DNA of 64,000 nt from Thermoactinomyces daqus (GTDB lineage Bacteria; Bacillota; Bacilli; Thermoactinomycetales; Thermoactinomycetaceae), in NCBI RefSeq assembly GCF_000763315.1, contig NZ_JPST01000015.1, positions 78,057-142,056 on the forward strand, given 5' to 3'. Below, one piece after another: positions 17,563 to 27,618 of the stretch; the stretch's first letter is position 1; every line of letters starts with the position of its first letter. The notes under the pieces were generated by a model that saw nothing but the letters and a program-made list of their open reading frames with translations, was not told the origin of the DNA and made no database searches. A program made the translations under genes and the position numbers.

Positions 17563-18348
17563 TTACTTTTGATTTCGTTCATAAATGAGTTTCAGCCCTT
17601 CCAGAGTCAGGTGGGGGTTCACGATATCGATTGTTTTAGTATCTCCGCAGATGAGTTGGGCCAATCCGCCGGTCGCCACTACTTTGGGGCGCTTTTTCAA
17701 CAGGGCTTTCATCCGTGTCACAATTTCATCGACAACCCCCACATAGCCGTAATAAATGCCTGCCTGCACCGCGTGTACGGTATTCCGGCCGACGACTGAA
17801 TCCGGCTTGACAATTTCCACCCGCGTCAGCTTGGCCGCTCTTTGGTATAAAGCTTCAGCGGAAATGTTTACCCCAGGGGTAATCGCTCCGCCAACATAAT
17901 GCCCCTCTTCATCGATGAAGCAAAAAGTGGTAGCCGTGCCGAAGTCCACGATGATGAGCGGCGCCCCGTAGAGTTCCAGTGCGGCTACGGCATTGGCAAT
18001 ACGGTCGGCCCCCACTTCTCTCGGATTGTCATATTTGATGTTCAGTCCGGTTTTTACCCCGGGCCCGAGAATCAAAGGCGTCTGATTCATGTATTTTTGT
18101 GTCAGCCGCGTCAAGACGATGGTGAGCGGAGGAACAACCGAGGAGATGATGACACCGCCGATCTCATTTAACGACAATCCTTCGTGGCTTAACAAATTTT
18201 TCAGCAACACCCCGTACTCATCTTCGGTGGCATTGCGATCGGTTTGCAGACGCCAGTGATGGAGAAGATGATCTTTATGGTAAACCCCTAACACGATATT
18301 GGTATTTCCCACATCCATCACTAATAAAAGTTGATCGATTTTCTTCAT
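17563..18348 (-). CDS. coaX: Type III pantothenate kinase
   Basis: The product is 261 aa from ATG 18348; a GTG three codons upstream (18357) is an alternative, and neither has a strong ribosome-binding site. Motifs of the type III family are clear: [26 protein letters not shown] and [10 protein letters not shown]. It phosphorylates pantothenate, the first step of CoA synthesis, and is feedback-insensitive in this family. With panD at 4753-5160, two CoA-pathway genes occur in the window though not linked. Confidence 0.95.
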   Translation of the reverse strand: MKKIDQLLLVMDVGNTNIVLGVYHKDHLLHHWRLQTDRNATEDEYGVLLKNLLSHEGLSLNEIGGVIISSVVPPLTIVLTRLTQKYMNQTPLILGPGVKTGLNIKYDNPREVGADRIANAVAALELYGAPLIIVDFGTATTFCFIDEEGHYVGGAITPGVNISAEALYQRAAKLTRVEIVKPDSVVGRNTVHAVQAGIYYGYVGVVDEIVTRMKALLKKRPKVVATGGLAQLICGDTKTIDIVNPHLTLEGLKLIYERNQK

Positions 18349-18506
18349 TTTTGACACCCGCTTTTGGTATAATCACCTACATCTTAGCAATCTCCGGTTT
18401 ATTGGACAATGGCATCGGGAGCTCACCAAAGCAACCCGGCAGAGTCGTGGAGGCCATCAATCCGGTGAAACAGGCCCCACGACTGTACATGCAAAGACAG
18501 GATCAT

Positions 18507-18534
18507 AGAAAAAAGAGGCGTTTTCCCGCCTCTT
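18507..18534 (-). terminator. Terminator of ftsH
   Basis: AAGAGGCG (18513-18520) pairs with CGCCTCTT (18527-18534), followed on the minus strand by TTTTTTC. Confidence 0.85.
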
Positions 18535-18540
18535 TTCCCG

Positions 18541-20568
18541 TTAAACCGTTCGGTTTCCGTCCGGATTGGTTGAATCCGAATCATTGTGGACAATCGAATT
18601 TTTATCCGGCTCTTCATCCAACTCGTTCAATGCGGATGCTCCGTTGGTATAGGAGGTATCACCGGAATTCTTTGTTTCATGGGAGACGCTGCTCTCGTCC
18701 TTCTCTTTTTCCTCTTTCCCCTGGATCGTCACCTTCACGTCATCATCATCCAACTTCCCGTTTTCGAGAAGCTGCTTAATTTGTTCTTCATCCAAGGTTT
18801 CACGAACAAGAAGCGTTTGCGCAAGCAATTCCAGTTTATCGCGATGTTCGATGATCAGGTTTTTGGCGCGATTGTAGCATTTGCGAATCATCTCTTGCAT
18901 TTCCATGTCGATTTCATATGCCACTTTATCGCTGTAGTTTTGCTCATGACCGAGGTCACGGCCCAGGAATACCTGACCTTGGGAACGCCCGAAAATCATC
19001 GTCGCCAGCTTGTCGCTCATCCCGTATTCGGTAATCATCGCACGAACGATGCTGGTTGCTTTCTCGAAGTCATTGCTTGCTCCCGTGCTGATCTCCCCGA
19101 AGAAAACCTCTTCGGCCACGCGACCGCCCAACAAACCGGTAACCCGATCGAGAAGTTCGCCTTTGGTTGCCAGGTAGCGATCCTCTTTGGGCAACATCAT
19201 CGCATAACCCCCGGCCTGACCGCGGGGAACAATGGTTACTTTGTGAACGATATCCGCATTCTCCAGGTAGTAGCCGCAGATTACGTGGCCGGCTTCGTGA
19301 TATGCCACAATCTTGCGTTCTTTTTCACTGATGACGCGGCTTTTCTTCTGCGGGCCGGCGATTACCCGGTCAACCGCTTCGACGATTTCTTCCATGGTGA
19401 TTTTCTTCTTGTTGTTGCGTGCTGCCAGCAATGCCGCCTCATTGAGCAGGTTTTCCAGATCTGCTCCGGAAAAACCGGTCGTCCTCTGTGCAATCACGCT
19501 CAATTTAACACTGTCCGCCAGCGGTTTGTTGCGGGCGTGCACTTTCAATACCGCTTCCCGGCCTTTCACATCCGGACGGTTGACCAAAATCTGACGGTCA
19601 AAACGTCCCGGACGCAACAGCGCCGGATCGAGGATATCGGGACGGTTGGTTGCGGCCATGATAATAATTCCCGCATTGACGTCAAATCCATCCATTTCCA
19701 CCAACAGCTGGTTGAGCGTCTGCTCGCGTTCATCGTGACCTCCGCCCAGGCCGGCACCGCGCTGACGACCAACGGCATCGATCTCATCTATAAAAATAAT
19801 GCAAGGAGCATTTTTCTTCGCTTGTTCAAACAAGTCGCGTACACGGGAAGCTCCCACCCCGACAAACATTTCGACAAAATCGGAACCGCTGATCGAGAAA
19901 AACGGGACTTTTGCTTCACCGGCAACCGCTCGCGCAAGCAAAGTTTTCCCCGTACCAGGCGGACCGACGAGCAGTACCCCTTTGGGAATGCGCGCGCCCA
20001 TTTGCGCATAACGGCGGTTATCCCGCAAGAAATCCACAATTTCAACAAGTTCAGCTTTCTCTTCATCTGCCCCTGCCACATCATCAAAGGTTACCCGCTT
20101 CTTCTCATCATTGTACAGTTTCGCCTTGCTCTTGCCGAAGTTCATGACACGGCTGCCGCCGCCTTGAGCTTGGTTTAACATGAAAAAGATAAGAAGTAGG
20201 ATGATGACCGAGGGAATGATGGATGTAATGAAGCTGAGCCATACGGATTCACCCTTCGTCGGCTCCACTTTCATCCGAACATTGGCCTTTTGCAAATCCT
20301 GAATGACCGTGCTGCCATCACCGGCAGGTGCAGTGGTGACAAAGCTTTTCTTGGGGTCATTTGTGAACTTGCCGGTAATATGGTAAGTTCCTTTATCCAA
20401 CTGGATCGAAATGTCGTTCACTTGCTTGTGAAGGAGCATCTGCCTGTATTGAGAATAATCCAAAGTTGTCGTATCCGTGCTCGGGTTTGCGATCATATTC
20501 ACAACCCCGATGGTTACTAGGATGAGGATAATATATAATACTCCGTTCCTGAGGAAGAAGTTTTTCAT
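18541..20568 (-). CDS. ftsH: ATP-dependent membrane zinc metalloprotease FtsH
   Basis: The 675-aa product has two N-terminal membrane helices (about residues 8-26 and 112-132) flanking an extracytoplasmic domain. The AAA+ module has Walker A G-P-P-G-T-G-K-T (202-209), Walker B I-I-F-I-D-E-I-D and the second region of homology [17 protein letters not shown]. The zinc site is H-E-A-G-H (424-428). A 60-residue acidic, Ser/Asp-rich tail follows, longer than in many homologues. It degrades membrane and short-lived proteins and in B. subtilis is needed for sporulation. It has its own promoter and terminator. Confidence 0.97.
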   Translation of the reverse strand: MKNFFLRNGVLYIILILVTIGVVNMIANPSTDTTTLDYSQYRQMLLHKQVNDISIQLDKGTYHITGKFTNDPKKSFVTTAPAGDGSTVIQDLQKANVRMKVEPTKGESVWLSFITSIIPSVIILLLIFFMLNQAQGGGSRVMNFGKSKAKLYNDEKKRVTFDDVAGADEEKAELVEIVDFLRDNRRYAQMGARIPKGVLLVGPPGTGKTLLARAVAGEAKVPFFSISGSDFVEMFVGVGASRVRDLFEQAKKNAPCIIFIDEIDAVGRQRGAGLGGGHDEREQTLNQLLVEMDGFDVNAGIIIMAATNRPDILDPALLRPGRFDRQILVNRPDVKGREAVLKVHARNKPLADSVKLSVIAQRTTGFSGADLENLLNEAALLAARNNKKKITMEEIVEAVDRVIAGPQKKSRVISEKERKIVAYHEAGHVICGYYLENADIVHKVTIVPRGQAGGYAMMLPKEDRYLATKGELLDRVTGLLGGRVAEEVFFGEISTGASNDFEKATSIVRAMITEYGMSDKLATMIFGRSQGQVFLGRDLGHEQNYSDKVAYEIDMEMQEMIRKCYNRAKNLIIEHRDKLELLAQTLLVRETLDEEQIKQLLENGKLDDDDVKVTIQGKEEKEKDESSVSHETKNSGDTSYTNGASALNELDEEPDKNSIVHNDSDSTNPDGNRTV

Positions 20569-20597
20569 CCCCGGCCTCCTCTCAGTCCACTTGTATC

Positions 20598-20627
20598 ATT
20601 GTATCACAGTCGGCAAAACATTCTCAA
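20598..20627 (-). promoter_or_regulatory. SigA-type promoter of ftsH
   Basis: On the minus strand TTGAGA (20622-20627) and TACAAT (20598-20603) are 18 bp apart, about 30 bp before the ftsH start codon and just after the hpt stop. Confidence 0.6.
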
Positions 20628-20637
20628 TAGAACCTGA

Positions 20638-21177
20638 TTACGACTTGTAAACCTCTTCCTTTAGGATGCCGATGTAAGGGAGGTTTCGGTATTTTTCGGC
20701 ATAATCCAATCCATAACCCACCACAAACTCATCCGGGATGGTAAATCCGGAGTAGTCAGGACTCAAATTCACTTTCCGGCGATCCGGCTTATCGAGTAAG
20801 GTAACGATTTTGACGGAAGCGGCATTTCTCCCTTTAAGCATTTCTACGAGATAACTGAGAGTCAAACCAGAATCGATAATATCTTCGACGATCAATACGT
20901 GACGTCCTTCGACGGCGCTGTCCAAATCTTTCAGGATTCGCACTACACCGGAAGATGTGGTGGAATTGCCATAACTGGATACCGCCATAAAATCCATCTG
21001 CAGCGGGATCTCCAATTTGCGGATCAAATCGGCCATGAAGGGAACGGCTCCTTTCAGAACGCAGATGCAAAGAGGGTTGAGGTCTTGATATTCTCTGGAA
21101 AGCGCCTTCCCCAGTTCGGCCACTTTTTCTTGAATCTGCCTTTCCGAGATTAGTATTTCCTTAATATCCTGATGCAT
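20638..21177 (-). CDS. hpt: Hypoxanthine phosphoribosyltransferase
   Basis: From the ATG at 21177 (AGGAGG six bases before) the product is 179 aa. The PRPP-binding signature [14 protein letters not shown] is present, with [11 protein letters not shown] and the C-terminal [13 protein letters not shown] purine-contacting block. It salvages hypoxanthine and guanine to IMP and GMP. The 19 upstream codons that stay open have no start signal. It follows tilS by 22 bp, the conserved tilS-hpt-ftsH order. Confidence 0.96.
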   Translation of the reverse strand: MHQDIKEILISERQIQEKVAELGKALSREYQDLNPLCICVLKGAVPFMADLIRKLEIPLQMDFMAVSSYGNSTTSSGVVRILKDLDSAVEGRHVLIVEDIIDSGLTLSYLVEMLKGRNAASVKIVTLLDKPDRRKVNLSPDYSGFTIPDEFVVGYGLDYAEKYRNLPYIGILKEEVYKS

Positions 21178-21199
21178 GTCCGTCCTCCTGTATCTTTTT

Positions 21200-22642
21200 T
21201 CAATCATTCTCCCGATTCGGACCATCTCCTGCATGCCAATGCAAATAAAGAAAGCGCCTGGTATCCGGTGTTACCGGTGCCGCGCCCGACCGCTTAATCC
21301 CCGGAATCCATACGATCTCATCTTTCGTCACCACAAGCGGATACTGATCCCGGATCCGTTTCGGCACTTTCGCCTCCATCATTAAGCTTTTCACTTTTTT
21401 TCTTCCGGTCATACCCAAAGGTTTCATTTTGTCTCCCGGCCGGCGAAATCGTACATAAAGCGGTTCTTTCAGCTTGTCACGATCAAAGACGGCACTGTTC
21501 GGCCCCATCCTCATCCTATGTATCGGCTCATCCGTTTCCAACACTTCTATTTTACCCAAAAGACCCGGCAACGAAGTCACTCCAGGAATGGACAGCGGAA
21601 TGGTCTCTGAGAGAATCGGCGTTGTTTGTTCATTTGTGCTTGAATGAACTTTCAGGATCAGCTTTTCATATTCCCGCTGCGCGATGATGCCTCCAGGGAG
21701 GTGGATCATTGCAGACGGGGACGGAAGCTGGGCCAGATTCCTTACTTGTTCCACAGAGTCAAGCGTCACCTCATGCGTACCGTAATCCCAAAGATAACTT
21801 AATATTAGTTTAACTACCCTTCTTTGTAAAGCGACCGGAAGGTGAAGAAAACTTGAAACATCGACAAGAAATTGTCCATTTTCCTGCTTCGCCACGACTT
21901 GATCCGCTGCCTCAAGTGTCAACTTTTCCCAAATTTTTTCTTCCTCACGGATCAATTCCGACAGGCGCAAAACGGCGTCTGCCACTCTGGGGTTAAAAGA
22001 GTGGATCAGCGGAACGAGTTCGTGACGCAAACGGTTTCGGGTATAGTCATTGGACAGGTTGCTCGAGTCCAAGCGAGGGTGAAGCCCCTGCTCCCGGCAA
22101 TAATGTTCAATCTCATCCTTGGTGACTCCCAGAAGGGGGCGGATCAGCCCGATGCCCTGCCACCGCCTTTCCCATTCCATCCCGGCAAGACCGCTTACCC
22201 CGGTTCCGCGGATCAGCCGCATCATCACTGTTTCCAGCTGGTCATCGGTATGGTGCGCCAGCGCCAGCTTCGTCGCTTTTCGCTTCCTTGCCACCTCTTG
22301 AAATGCATCGTAGCGCAACTGACGGGCAATCGCCTGCTTGTTCCCGCCCAGCTCCTTTCTCTTTCCGCTCACATCGACCCGCACCACGTCGCACGAAAGA
22401 GCCAGGCTGCGGCAAAATTCCCGGACAAAACGGGCATCCTCTTCGCTTTCCTCTCCCCGCAACTGGTGGTTGACATGAACAGCCCCCACCGAAAAACCCG
22501 TTTCCGCAGACAAACGGTGCAAAACATGAAGGAGTGCGATAGAATCAGGGCCACCTGAAACACCGACCAGGACATGATCCTGTTTCCCAATCAGTTTCCG
22601 ATTGGCAATTTCCTGTTTTACCCGATCATAAAACAAAGCCAT
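21200..22642 (-). CDS. tilS: tRNA(Ile)-lysidine synthetase
   Basis: The 480-aa product starts with the N-type ATP pyrophosphatase domain, P-loop V-S-G-G-P-D-S-I-A (about residues 29-37), then A-H-H-T-D-D-Q and [11 protein letters not shown]. The TilS substrate-binding and C-terminal domains follow, ending with the [12 protein letters not shown] block. It modifies C34 of tRNA-Ile to lysidine so that it reads AUA. GGGGAAG lies close to the ATG. yabS and yabT, upstream of tilS in B. subtilis, are missing; spoIIE and its terminator come directly before. Confidence 0.95.
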   Translation of the reverse strand: MALFYDRVKQEIANRKLIGKQDHVLVGVSGGPDSIALLHVLHRLSAETGFSVGAVHVNHQLRGEESEEDARFVREFCRSLALSCDVVRVDVSGKRKELGGNKQAIARQLRYDAFQEVARKRKATKLALAHHTDDQLETVMMRLIRGTGVSGLAGMEWERRWQGIGLIRPLLGVTKDEIEHYCREQGLHPRLDSSNLSNDYTRNRLRHELVPLIHSFNPRVADAVLRLSELIREEEKIWEKLTLEAADQVVAKQENGQFLVDVSSFLHLPVALQRRVVKLILSYLWDYGTHEVTLDSVEQVRNLAQLPSPSAMIHLPGGIIAQREYEKLILKVHSSTNEQTTPILSETIPLSIPGVTSLPGLLGKIEVLETDEPIHRMRMGPNSAVFDRDKLKEPLYVRFRRPGDKMKPLGMTGRKKVKSLMMEAKVPKRIRDQYPLVVTKDEIVWIPGIKRSGAAPVTPDTRRFLYLHWHAGDGPNREND

Positions 22643-22659
22643 CTTCCCCTAATCGTGAA

Positions 22660-22686
22660 AAATAAAATCCCGGGAACCCCCCGGGA
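22660..22686 (-). terminator. Terminator of spoIIE
   Basis: TCCCGGG (22668-22674) pairs with CCCGGGA (22680-22686), followed on the minus strand by TTTTATTTTT. Confidence 0.85.
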
Positions 22687-22729
22687 CTCTCCACTTCCAT
22701 CATACTCTTTTTGCCGTCTGGAAGCAATT

Positions 22730-25192
22730 TCATCCAGCTGCTTGCGTCCGCTGCAATCTTTTTACACCCGGCAGGCGGATGGTCGACCATTCGGGCGTGT
22801 GCTGTTCGACTTTGGAGACGACAATCGTCATATCGTCCCTGATTCTTCCTTCATAAACCCGGACCACCTTTTCCAGCAGACAATCGGCAAAATGCTGCGG
22901 GTCCTTGGTATCGATTTCCGCAATCATCCGGGTCATCCACGCATCTTTGTTCACTGCATAATGCGGCGCATCATAAACCCCGTCGGTCATCATGATCAGC
23001 AAGTCTCCCGGCTCCAGCTGCATTTCGATCGGATCGAACTCAATCTCGTTCAAAATCCCGATTGGCGGGTTGGAGCCAGAAATCATGATCACCTTTTGTC
23101 CGCGTTTAATGAACCCCGGGGTTGAGCCGATCTTCATAAACCGCCCCACCGCCGTGTTCAAGTCCACAATCGCCAGATCGACGGTGGCAAACATCTCATC
23201 TGCCGAACGCAGGCTCAGTATGGAGTTCACGGTGTCAACCGCCCGTTCTTCATGCATTCCCGCCATCAGCAGGCGCCGGAGCAGTTTCAAGGCCGCACTG
23301 CTCTCCTCTTGCGCCCGTTGACCGTTCCCCATTCCGTCGGAAAGAGCCACCGCATATTTTCCCGTTCCCAGATTCATGTAACAATAGCTGTCCCCGGAAA
23401 CCAAGCCTCCGCCCTTGGCCGCCGTTGCCGCCCCTGTCTTCAGTTCAAACCGCTGGGCGGAACCCAACGTAATCACCGCACCGGGTGAGCCGTCTTTCAC
23501 CACCTTGCGATAAACGGAAATCGGTTCGCCCAGGATCTCCGTCAACAGGGGAGCAACCAGCTTTTTGCATTCCTCCAGGCCTTCCCGTTCCGGCATGACA
23601 ACCTCGATCTCCACTTTCCCCTCTTCGAGATTGATAATATCCACCCGCTGAATCGCCAGTCCCAGTTCTTCCAGTGCCTCATGGATTTGCTCTTCATGGG
23701 CGGTCAGCACTTGTGTCTCATGCCTGATTTCCTTGGCCAATTTGCCCATCACTTCCGACATTCCCGCCAGTTGGTCGGAGACGAGCCGGCGCGATTCCTG
23801 CATTTTTTCTTTCCAGTAAATATTTTGCTCGAATCGCGCATATTGATTTCGTATCGAGGCAAGAACCCGCTCCGGACGGATACAGTGGCCCCGCCAGCTT
23901 TCCGGAATTTGCACCGGGGCCCGCGCTCCCTTCGCTTCGACCAGTGTCATGAGATCCGTCATGCCCTGATAGGTTTTCATCACATGTTGTTCCCAGCATC
24001 GCTCTGCATTGCGGCAGCCCGCGCAGGCCTGGTTCATGATCTCCGAGATGAAGATCTGCACCTGGTCTTCATCCTCTTTGCGATGTTTGGTCGCATCCTC
24101 GCGGAAACTGAAAGCCAGCTCTTGGAACAATTCCGTAAATTGCTCTACTTTTTTCGCCGTTACATCGCGAAGCCGCTTGATATATTCCTGATGGGCAATC
24201 TGATTTTCCGATGTCCCCGGAACATAGCGGGACAGCATGCGAATAAGCCTCTCCGGCGTCAGCAGAAGGAAAACAATGGCGATCGCCGATTCCTGCAAGG
24301 ACAACCACATCGCCGAAGTCCCGCCGTCATAAAGCGTCAAAATGGAAGAACCCAACATAAAGCCAATTGCGACTCCAATGCGTTTTCCTTCTTTGAACAA
24401 ACCCGCGAGCAAACCGGAAAAAGCCAGCAAGCTGATTTCAGGAAGCGTCCGCGTATCGGACAAGCTAAGGATGAGACCTGTCACCACTCCCATTGAAGAG
24501 CCGAGCATGCCTCCTCCGACCAGAGCCAATACCAGGATCGCGTAGCGGGAAACGATGTGAACCAGGGACAAGTCTCCCGCTTTTAAGCCAATCGTGCCCG
24601 TCATCACCGACCCGAGCAAGATGACCAGGCAGACGATTTCCTCATGGCGCAGGGTGATTCTTTTTTTCTTGACGGTAAACACGGGGAGGGACTGGACGAA
24701 AATGAATGTGAGAATAAAGCTGAGAGTCACATCGACCCCGTCCAGCATCATCCGGTACGGACGAAATCCTGTCCATCCCAGTTCAATAAGGTGGGCCGCG
24801 ATGCTTGACAATCCCACAACGAAAGGGGCGTAATTGATCTGTCCTTTGCCCGCCCATTCCCACAATCGATGCATTAAAAGCAAAATGAGCAAGGTTCCGG
24901 TCGTTTTTGCCGCTTCCATCCCCCCCAGCGTCGCTGACCCGGCAATCAGGGAAGCCATCACGACCGGCCATTGTTTTCGTGCCAGGTATAAAATCACCGC
25001 CAGATAGGCGATCGCAAACGGGGAAACAAAATCGAGAATCGTCGCGCGGCCCAGCAGCACCCCCATTCCGATCACAGGGATATTCCACATGCCGGTCCAG
25101 CGATGGATCGCCCTCTTCTGCCGGCTTCGATCCACACCAAACCACATAACCGGACGAATGAATAAATTTTTAAAATGAGTTCTTACTTGCAT
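22730..25192 (-). CDS. spoIIE: Stage II sporulation protein E, PP2C-type phosphatase
   Basis: From the ATG at 25192 the product is 820 aa, close to the B. subtilis protein. About ten hydrophobic segments fill the first 330 residues, followed by a helical regulatory region and the PP2C domain (about 590-800) with A-L-S-D-G-M-G-N-G, D-L-A-I-V-D-L and M-M-T-D-G-V-Y-D metal-site motifs. It dephosphorylates SpoIIAA in the forespore, freeing sigF, and interacts with FtsZ at the polar septum. The 34 upstream codons overlap the promoter and are not translated. The promoter has the special Spo0A-type spacing. Confidence 0.96.
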   Translation of the reverse strand: MQVRTHFKNLFIRPVMWFGVDRSRQKRAIHRWTGMWNIPVIGMGVLLGRATILDFVSPFAIAYLAVILYLARKQWPVVMASLIAGSATLGGMEAAKTTGTLLILLLMHRLWEWAGKGQINYAPFVVGLSSIAAHLIELGWTGFRPYRMMLDGVDVTLSFILTFIFVQSLPVFTVKKKRITLRHEEIVCLVILLGSVMTGTIGLKAGDLSLVHIVSRYAILVLALVGGGMLGSSMGVVTGLILSLSDTRTLPEISLLAFSGLLAGLFKEGKRIGVAIGFMLGSSILTLYDGGTSAMWLSLQESAIAIVFLLLTPERLIRMLSRYVPGTSENQIAHQEYIKRLRDVTAKKVEQFTELFQELAFSFREDATKHRKEDEDQVQIFISEIMNQACAGCRNAERCWEQHVMKTYQGMTDLMTLVEAKGARAPVQIPESWRGHCIRPERVLASIRNQYARFEQNIYWKEKMQESRRLVSDQLAGMSEVMGKLAKEIRHETQVLTAHEEQIHEALEELGLAIQRVDIINLEEGKVEIEVVMPEREGLEECKKLVAPLLTEILGEPISVYRKVVKDGSPGAVITLGSAQRFELKTGAATAAKGGGLVSGDSYCYMNLGTGKYAVALSDGMGNGQRAQEESSAALKLLRRLLMAGMHEERAVDTVNSILSLRSADEMFATVDLAIVDLNTAVGRFMKIGSTPGFIKRGQKVIMISGSNPPIGILNEIEFDPIEMQLEPGDLLIMMTDGVYDAPHYAVNKDAWMTRMIAEIDTKDPQHFADCLLEKVVRVYEGRIRDDMTIVVSKVEQHTPEWSTIRLPGVKRLQRTQAAG

Positions 25193-25226
25193 CCCTTCCA
25201 CCTCGCTATTCGATTTGTGCCCTCCC

Positions 25227-25260
25227 ATTATAGCGAGGAAGCAACTGGAAAGTTTGTCAA
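25227..25260 (-). promoter_or_regulatory. Spo0A-type spoIIE promoter with 22-bp spacer
   Basis: Perfect TTGACA (25255-25260) and TATAAT (25227-25232) on the minus strand are separated by 22 bp rather than 17. The spoIIE and spoIIG promoters of B. subtilis have this same long spacing and need Spo0A-P to activate sigA polymerase. Confidence 0.75.
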
Positions 25261-25286
25261 TTTCTCTGACTGTTTTAAAATTTTTT

Positions 25287-25293
25287 TGCGACA
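25287..25293 (-). promoter_or_regulatory. Candidate 0A box upstream of spoIIE
   Basis: The minus strand reads TGTCGCA, one mismatch from the TGTCGAA 0A box, about 27 bp upstream of the -35 element. The -35 region itself (TTGACAA) also resembles a degenerate 0A box. Confidence 0.5.
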
Positions 25294-25363
25294 TTTTTTA
25301 ACCATCATCGCCTTTTGTTCATTTTCCCGGTTTCCTTCTGTTGCAAGATTTTCAGGGCAAATG

Positions 25364-25391
25364 AAAAAGGCCCCGGAATGGGTACCGGGGC
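25364..25391 (-). terminator. Terminator downstream of the DUF402 gene
   Basis: GCCCCGG (25370-25376) pairs with CCGGGGC (25385-25391), followed on the minus strand by CTTTTTC. It separates the DUF402 gene from the spoIIE promoter. Confidence 0.8.
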
Positions 25392-25497
25392 TCATTTGTT
25401 TGCGTCATAGTTTGTCGTTTTCAATCTGATTGGGCATGGGAGCGACAAAACTTCCAAAGAAAGGATCAGACGGGAAATCCTCCCTGTCGAAAACGGG

Positions 25498-25986
25498 CTA
25501 TGTTCTGCGATGGTAATGATCAGTCAGAGGGTACATCTTCGCTTCGTGGATAAACGCCGGGATCAGCTTTCGTTCCGTTTGCAGGCGAATCATTTGATCG
25601 AGCGTGCGCAAGGCATGTACCTGCTGCCGCCGTTTCAGCTGCCCGCGCTCCACCGCATCGGCAAACTCATCGATGTCGATAAGGTGATAGCGCCCGTCCG
25701 GGTAGACGATCAGATCGAGCAGCAAATCGACCATCACATATTTCAGCCGGTTGACCTGGTACATTTGCATCACATCGCAATAGTAATACAGGAATTCACC
25801 GGAACGGCCAAACACTTTGGAAATCGTATATCCTTTGCGAACGAAATAATAGGTGAGAAAAATGCGCTCGCCATCCGGGTTGGCATATTGGGTGGCAAAA
25901 CAATGGCGGCCACGCCAGTCTCGCACTTTTTCCGTATAGGTTTTATTAATCGTTGTAAATTTTATTTTTTTAATGGCGACATTCAC
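25498..25986 (-). CDS. DUF402 domain protein
   Basis: From a GTG at 25986 (GGGAG seven bases before) the product is 162 aa. The longer open frame upstream runs into the tRNA-Met gene and is excluded. Core DUF402 features are the Y-Y-Y-C-D-V segment, V-D-L-L-L-D-L-I-V-Y-P-D-G-R-Y and the acidic L-I-D-I-D-E-F-A-D motif; the last two hold the conserved acidic residues. Relatives include nucleoside di/triphosphate phosphatases and RNA-associated proteins such as YgaC, so a phosphatase or RNA-linked role is possible. It is inserted between the tRNAs and spoIIE relative to B. subtilis. Confidence 0.78.
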   Translation of the reverse strand: MNVAIKKIKFTTINKTYTEKVRDWRGRHCFATQYANPDGERIFLTYYFVRKGYTISKVFGRSGEFLYYYCDVMQMYQVNRLKYVMVDLLLDLIVYPDGRYHLIDIDEFADAVERGQLKRRQQVHALRTLDQMIRLQTERKLIPAFIHEAKMYPLTDHYHRRT

Positions 25987-26082
25987 ACAACCACTCCCAT
26001 GCTTTTCAAGCCGCAAAACGGCACAAAAAAAAGGCGATTTCCCACCCGCGCGGGCTTCCTCGCCTTCTCCTCGGTTTAAAAT

Positions 26083-26159
26083 TGGTAGCGGCGGAGGGCC
26101 TCGAACCCCCGACCTCACGGGTATGAACCGTACGCTCTAGCCAGCTGAGCTACGCCGCC
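26083..26159 (-). tRNA. tRNA-Met (CAT), elongator
   Basis: The minus strand gives a 77-nt cloverleaf with encoded CCA. Acceptor GGCGGCG pairs with CGCCGCT (first pair G-T), anticodon loop is TTCATAC, T arm is GGGGG-TTCGAGG-CCCTC. The sequence is nearly that of the B. subtilis elongator tRNA-Met. It lies 5 bp downstream of the initiator tRNA. Confidence 0.96.
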
Positions 26160-26164
26160 ATGTT

Positions 26165-26240
<76 letters not shown>

Positions 26241-26273
26241 ACATTTTAATGAGCATCGCTGCGAACAATGTTT

Positions 26274-26302
26274 ATTATACTGACAGTCCACTGCAATGTC
26301 AA
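26274..26302 (-). promoter_or_regulatory. Consensus sigA promoter of the tRNA-Met pair
   Basis: Perfect TTGACA (26297-26302) and TATAAT (26274-26279) on the minus strand with a 17-bp spacer, about 35 bp before the initiator tRNA. Confidence 0.85.
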
Positions 26303-26618
26303 CAAATAAATTTATTTTTTTTATACGAAATTCTCCATGGCGGATAGAGAAGGTCTTTCCCTTGAAAATCCTTAACTTATTCAATTCTCCCGTCCGTTTC
26401 CGGTCATGTCATCCTGGCGGAAACCGCTTGAGCTTCTGTTCGCGAAACTCGCCGCTCCCTGTTTATACCGGTCTATCCTGTATGGTTCCCGGGATTCCCC
26501 CCGGACAAACTCATTCGCATCTACTTTTTCGATTTTCTGTAAAAGTCTGTTGCCGTCTCCCCCCTTCTGGGTTTGCTGAGCTTTCTCATAAAATCCTGCC
26601 GGCCGTCCTTCTCTTCCA
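26303..26618. other. Non-coding gap between divIC terminator and tRNA promoter
   Basis: In B. subtilis yabR (S1-domain RNA-binding protein) lies here. I see no S1-like frame. A 132-codon minus-strand frame (26381-26779) is only a shadow overlapping divIC. Confidence 0.4.
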
Positions 26619-26659
26619 GAAAAGAAGCCTCTTGCCCTTTCCCAAAAGCAAGAGGCTTC
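26619..26659 (-). terminator. Terminator after divIC
   Basis: A 12-bp stem GAAGCCTCTTGC (26624-26635) with GCAAGAGGCTTC (26648-26659), followed on the minus strand by TTTTC. Confidence 0.85.
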
Positions 26660-26675
26660 CCCTGGACACGACCCC

Positions 26676-27053
26676 TTAATCATCTCCGGTTGAATAAACT
26701 TCTTCACCCGGTTTCCCAAATCCCATTTTATGCGCCAATTCGAGCAGGTACTTTTCATCGTGCAACTTTTTGATCTCATCCTTCAGCTCTTTGGTGTGCC
26801 GCTGCCCGTCAGCCAGTTCCGCCTTTCTTTCCGCCAGGATCTTTTCCCTGTCCCAGATATGCACCTGCTGCACAATCAGCTCCACAATCGCCCAGCAGAA
26901 GAAGAGAACCATGGCGCCCAGCCAGATCAGGCGTCGCCGACGTACAACCGGGTGCAGCGATCTCTGCTTTCTCTCCCGGACTTTGGGCTTTTCCGATTCC
27001 TGTGATGTCCGACGAAACTGCAAAATGTTGTCGTTCATCCGATGAAAAGGCAC
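26676..27053 (-). CDS. divIC: Septum formation initiator, DivIC/FtsB family
   Basis: The product is about 125 aa with a basic cytoplasmic N terminus, one membrane helix (I-W-L-G-A-M-V-L-F-F-C-W-A-I-V), and an extracellular coiled coil ending near the conserved L-E-L-A-H-K-M-G-F-G-K-P-G-E motif of DivIC. With FtsL and DivIB it forms a complex at the division septum. Start is uncertain: GTG 27053 has AAGGGTGG at good spacing; ATG 27038 is an alternative, and an upstream GTG (27062) overlaps yabQ. It ends the rqcP-yabP-yabQ-divIC run. Confidence 0.9.
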   Translation of the reverse strand: MPFHRMNDNILQFRRTSQESEKPKVRERKQRSLHPVVRRRRLIWLGAMVLFFCWAIVELIVQQVHIWDREKILAERKAELADGQRHTKELKDEIKKLHDEKYLLELAHKMGFGKPGEEVYSTGDD

Positions 27054-27054
27054 G

Positions 27055-27618
27055 TTATCCACCCTTTGCTCTTATCTTATTCCACCATCGCTTTCCTCTC
27101 TGAATCAAGTTGCGACCTTTGATGAAGCAAGGCTCCAGCCAGCGCTGCACGGGTCGGTACAGCGGGCGTGCCAGCCACAGAAAGGGCATGAGCAACCACC
27201 TGATCACCTGAAGGGCAAACCGCAGAACCACGATGGCCAATTGCCAAAGAGAAAGGAGCGGCACCCAGAGACACAGGCGCAAAATCCGGAAGCAGAAGAA
27301 CAAAAGCCGCTCCATCCCGTAAAGAAACAAACGGATCATTTTAGTGACCGTCCGGCTGAACCAGCGAAAGTACAAGAGAAAACCAACTCCGACGGCCACA
27401 AAAAAATAAAACCGCATCTCTCCCCAATTGCTCCAGAAGAGCAAACCGAACACAAGCCCCGCTGAAACAACCCAGTATAAAAGGTCGATCAGGGAAATGA
27501 TCCAACCCCGCAAGCGGAACCGAATGGTCAGCACGCGATAAAAGTCCAAAAAAACGCCCAAGATCAGCCCGGAACTGAGCATGAGCCCCATCGTCAGCCA
27601 TTGCGTGCCGAGGTTCAC
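27055..27618 (-). CDS. yabQ: Spore cortex biosynthesis protein YabQ
   Basis: The 187-aa product has about four to five hydrophobic segments in the first 145 residues and a Trp/Arg/Lys-rich tail, as in YabQ. The L-G-V-F-L-D-F-Y-R-V motif is characteristic. YabQ is a sigE-dependent outer-forespore membrane protein required for cortex formation in B. subtilis. Its start overlaps the yabP stop by 4 bp, so the two are translationally coupled. Confidence 0.9.
   Translation of the reverse strand: MNLGTQWLTMGLMLSSGLILGVFLDFYRVLTIRFRLRGWIISLIDLLYWVVSAGLVFGLLFWSNWGEMRFYFFVAVGVGFLLYFRWFSRTVTKMIRLFLYGMERLLFFCFRILRLCLWVPLLSLWQLAIVVLRFALQVIRWLLMPFLWLARPLYRPVQRWLEPCFIKGRNLIQRGKRWWNKIRAKGG

Noticed and set aside
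18351..18374. TTGACA and TATAAT on the plus strand before coaX
   Set aside because: The hexamers are only 11 bp apart, too short for a sigma-70-type promoter, and no plus-strand gene follows.
18586..20178. 530-codon plus-strand open frame opposite ftsH
   Set aside because: It is fully antisense to a confidently identified gene, has no ribosome-binding site, and its product is His/Cys/Phe-rich shadow sequence.
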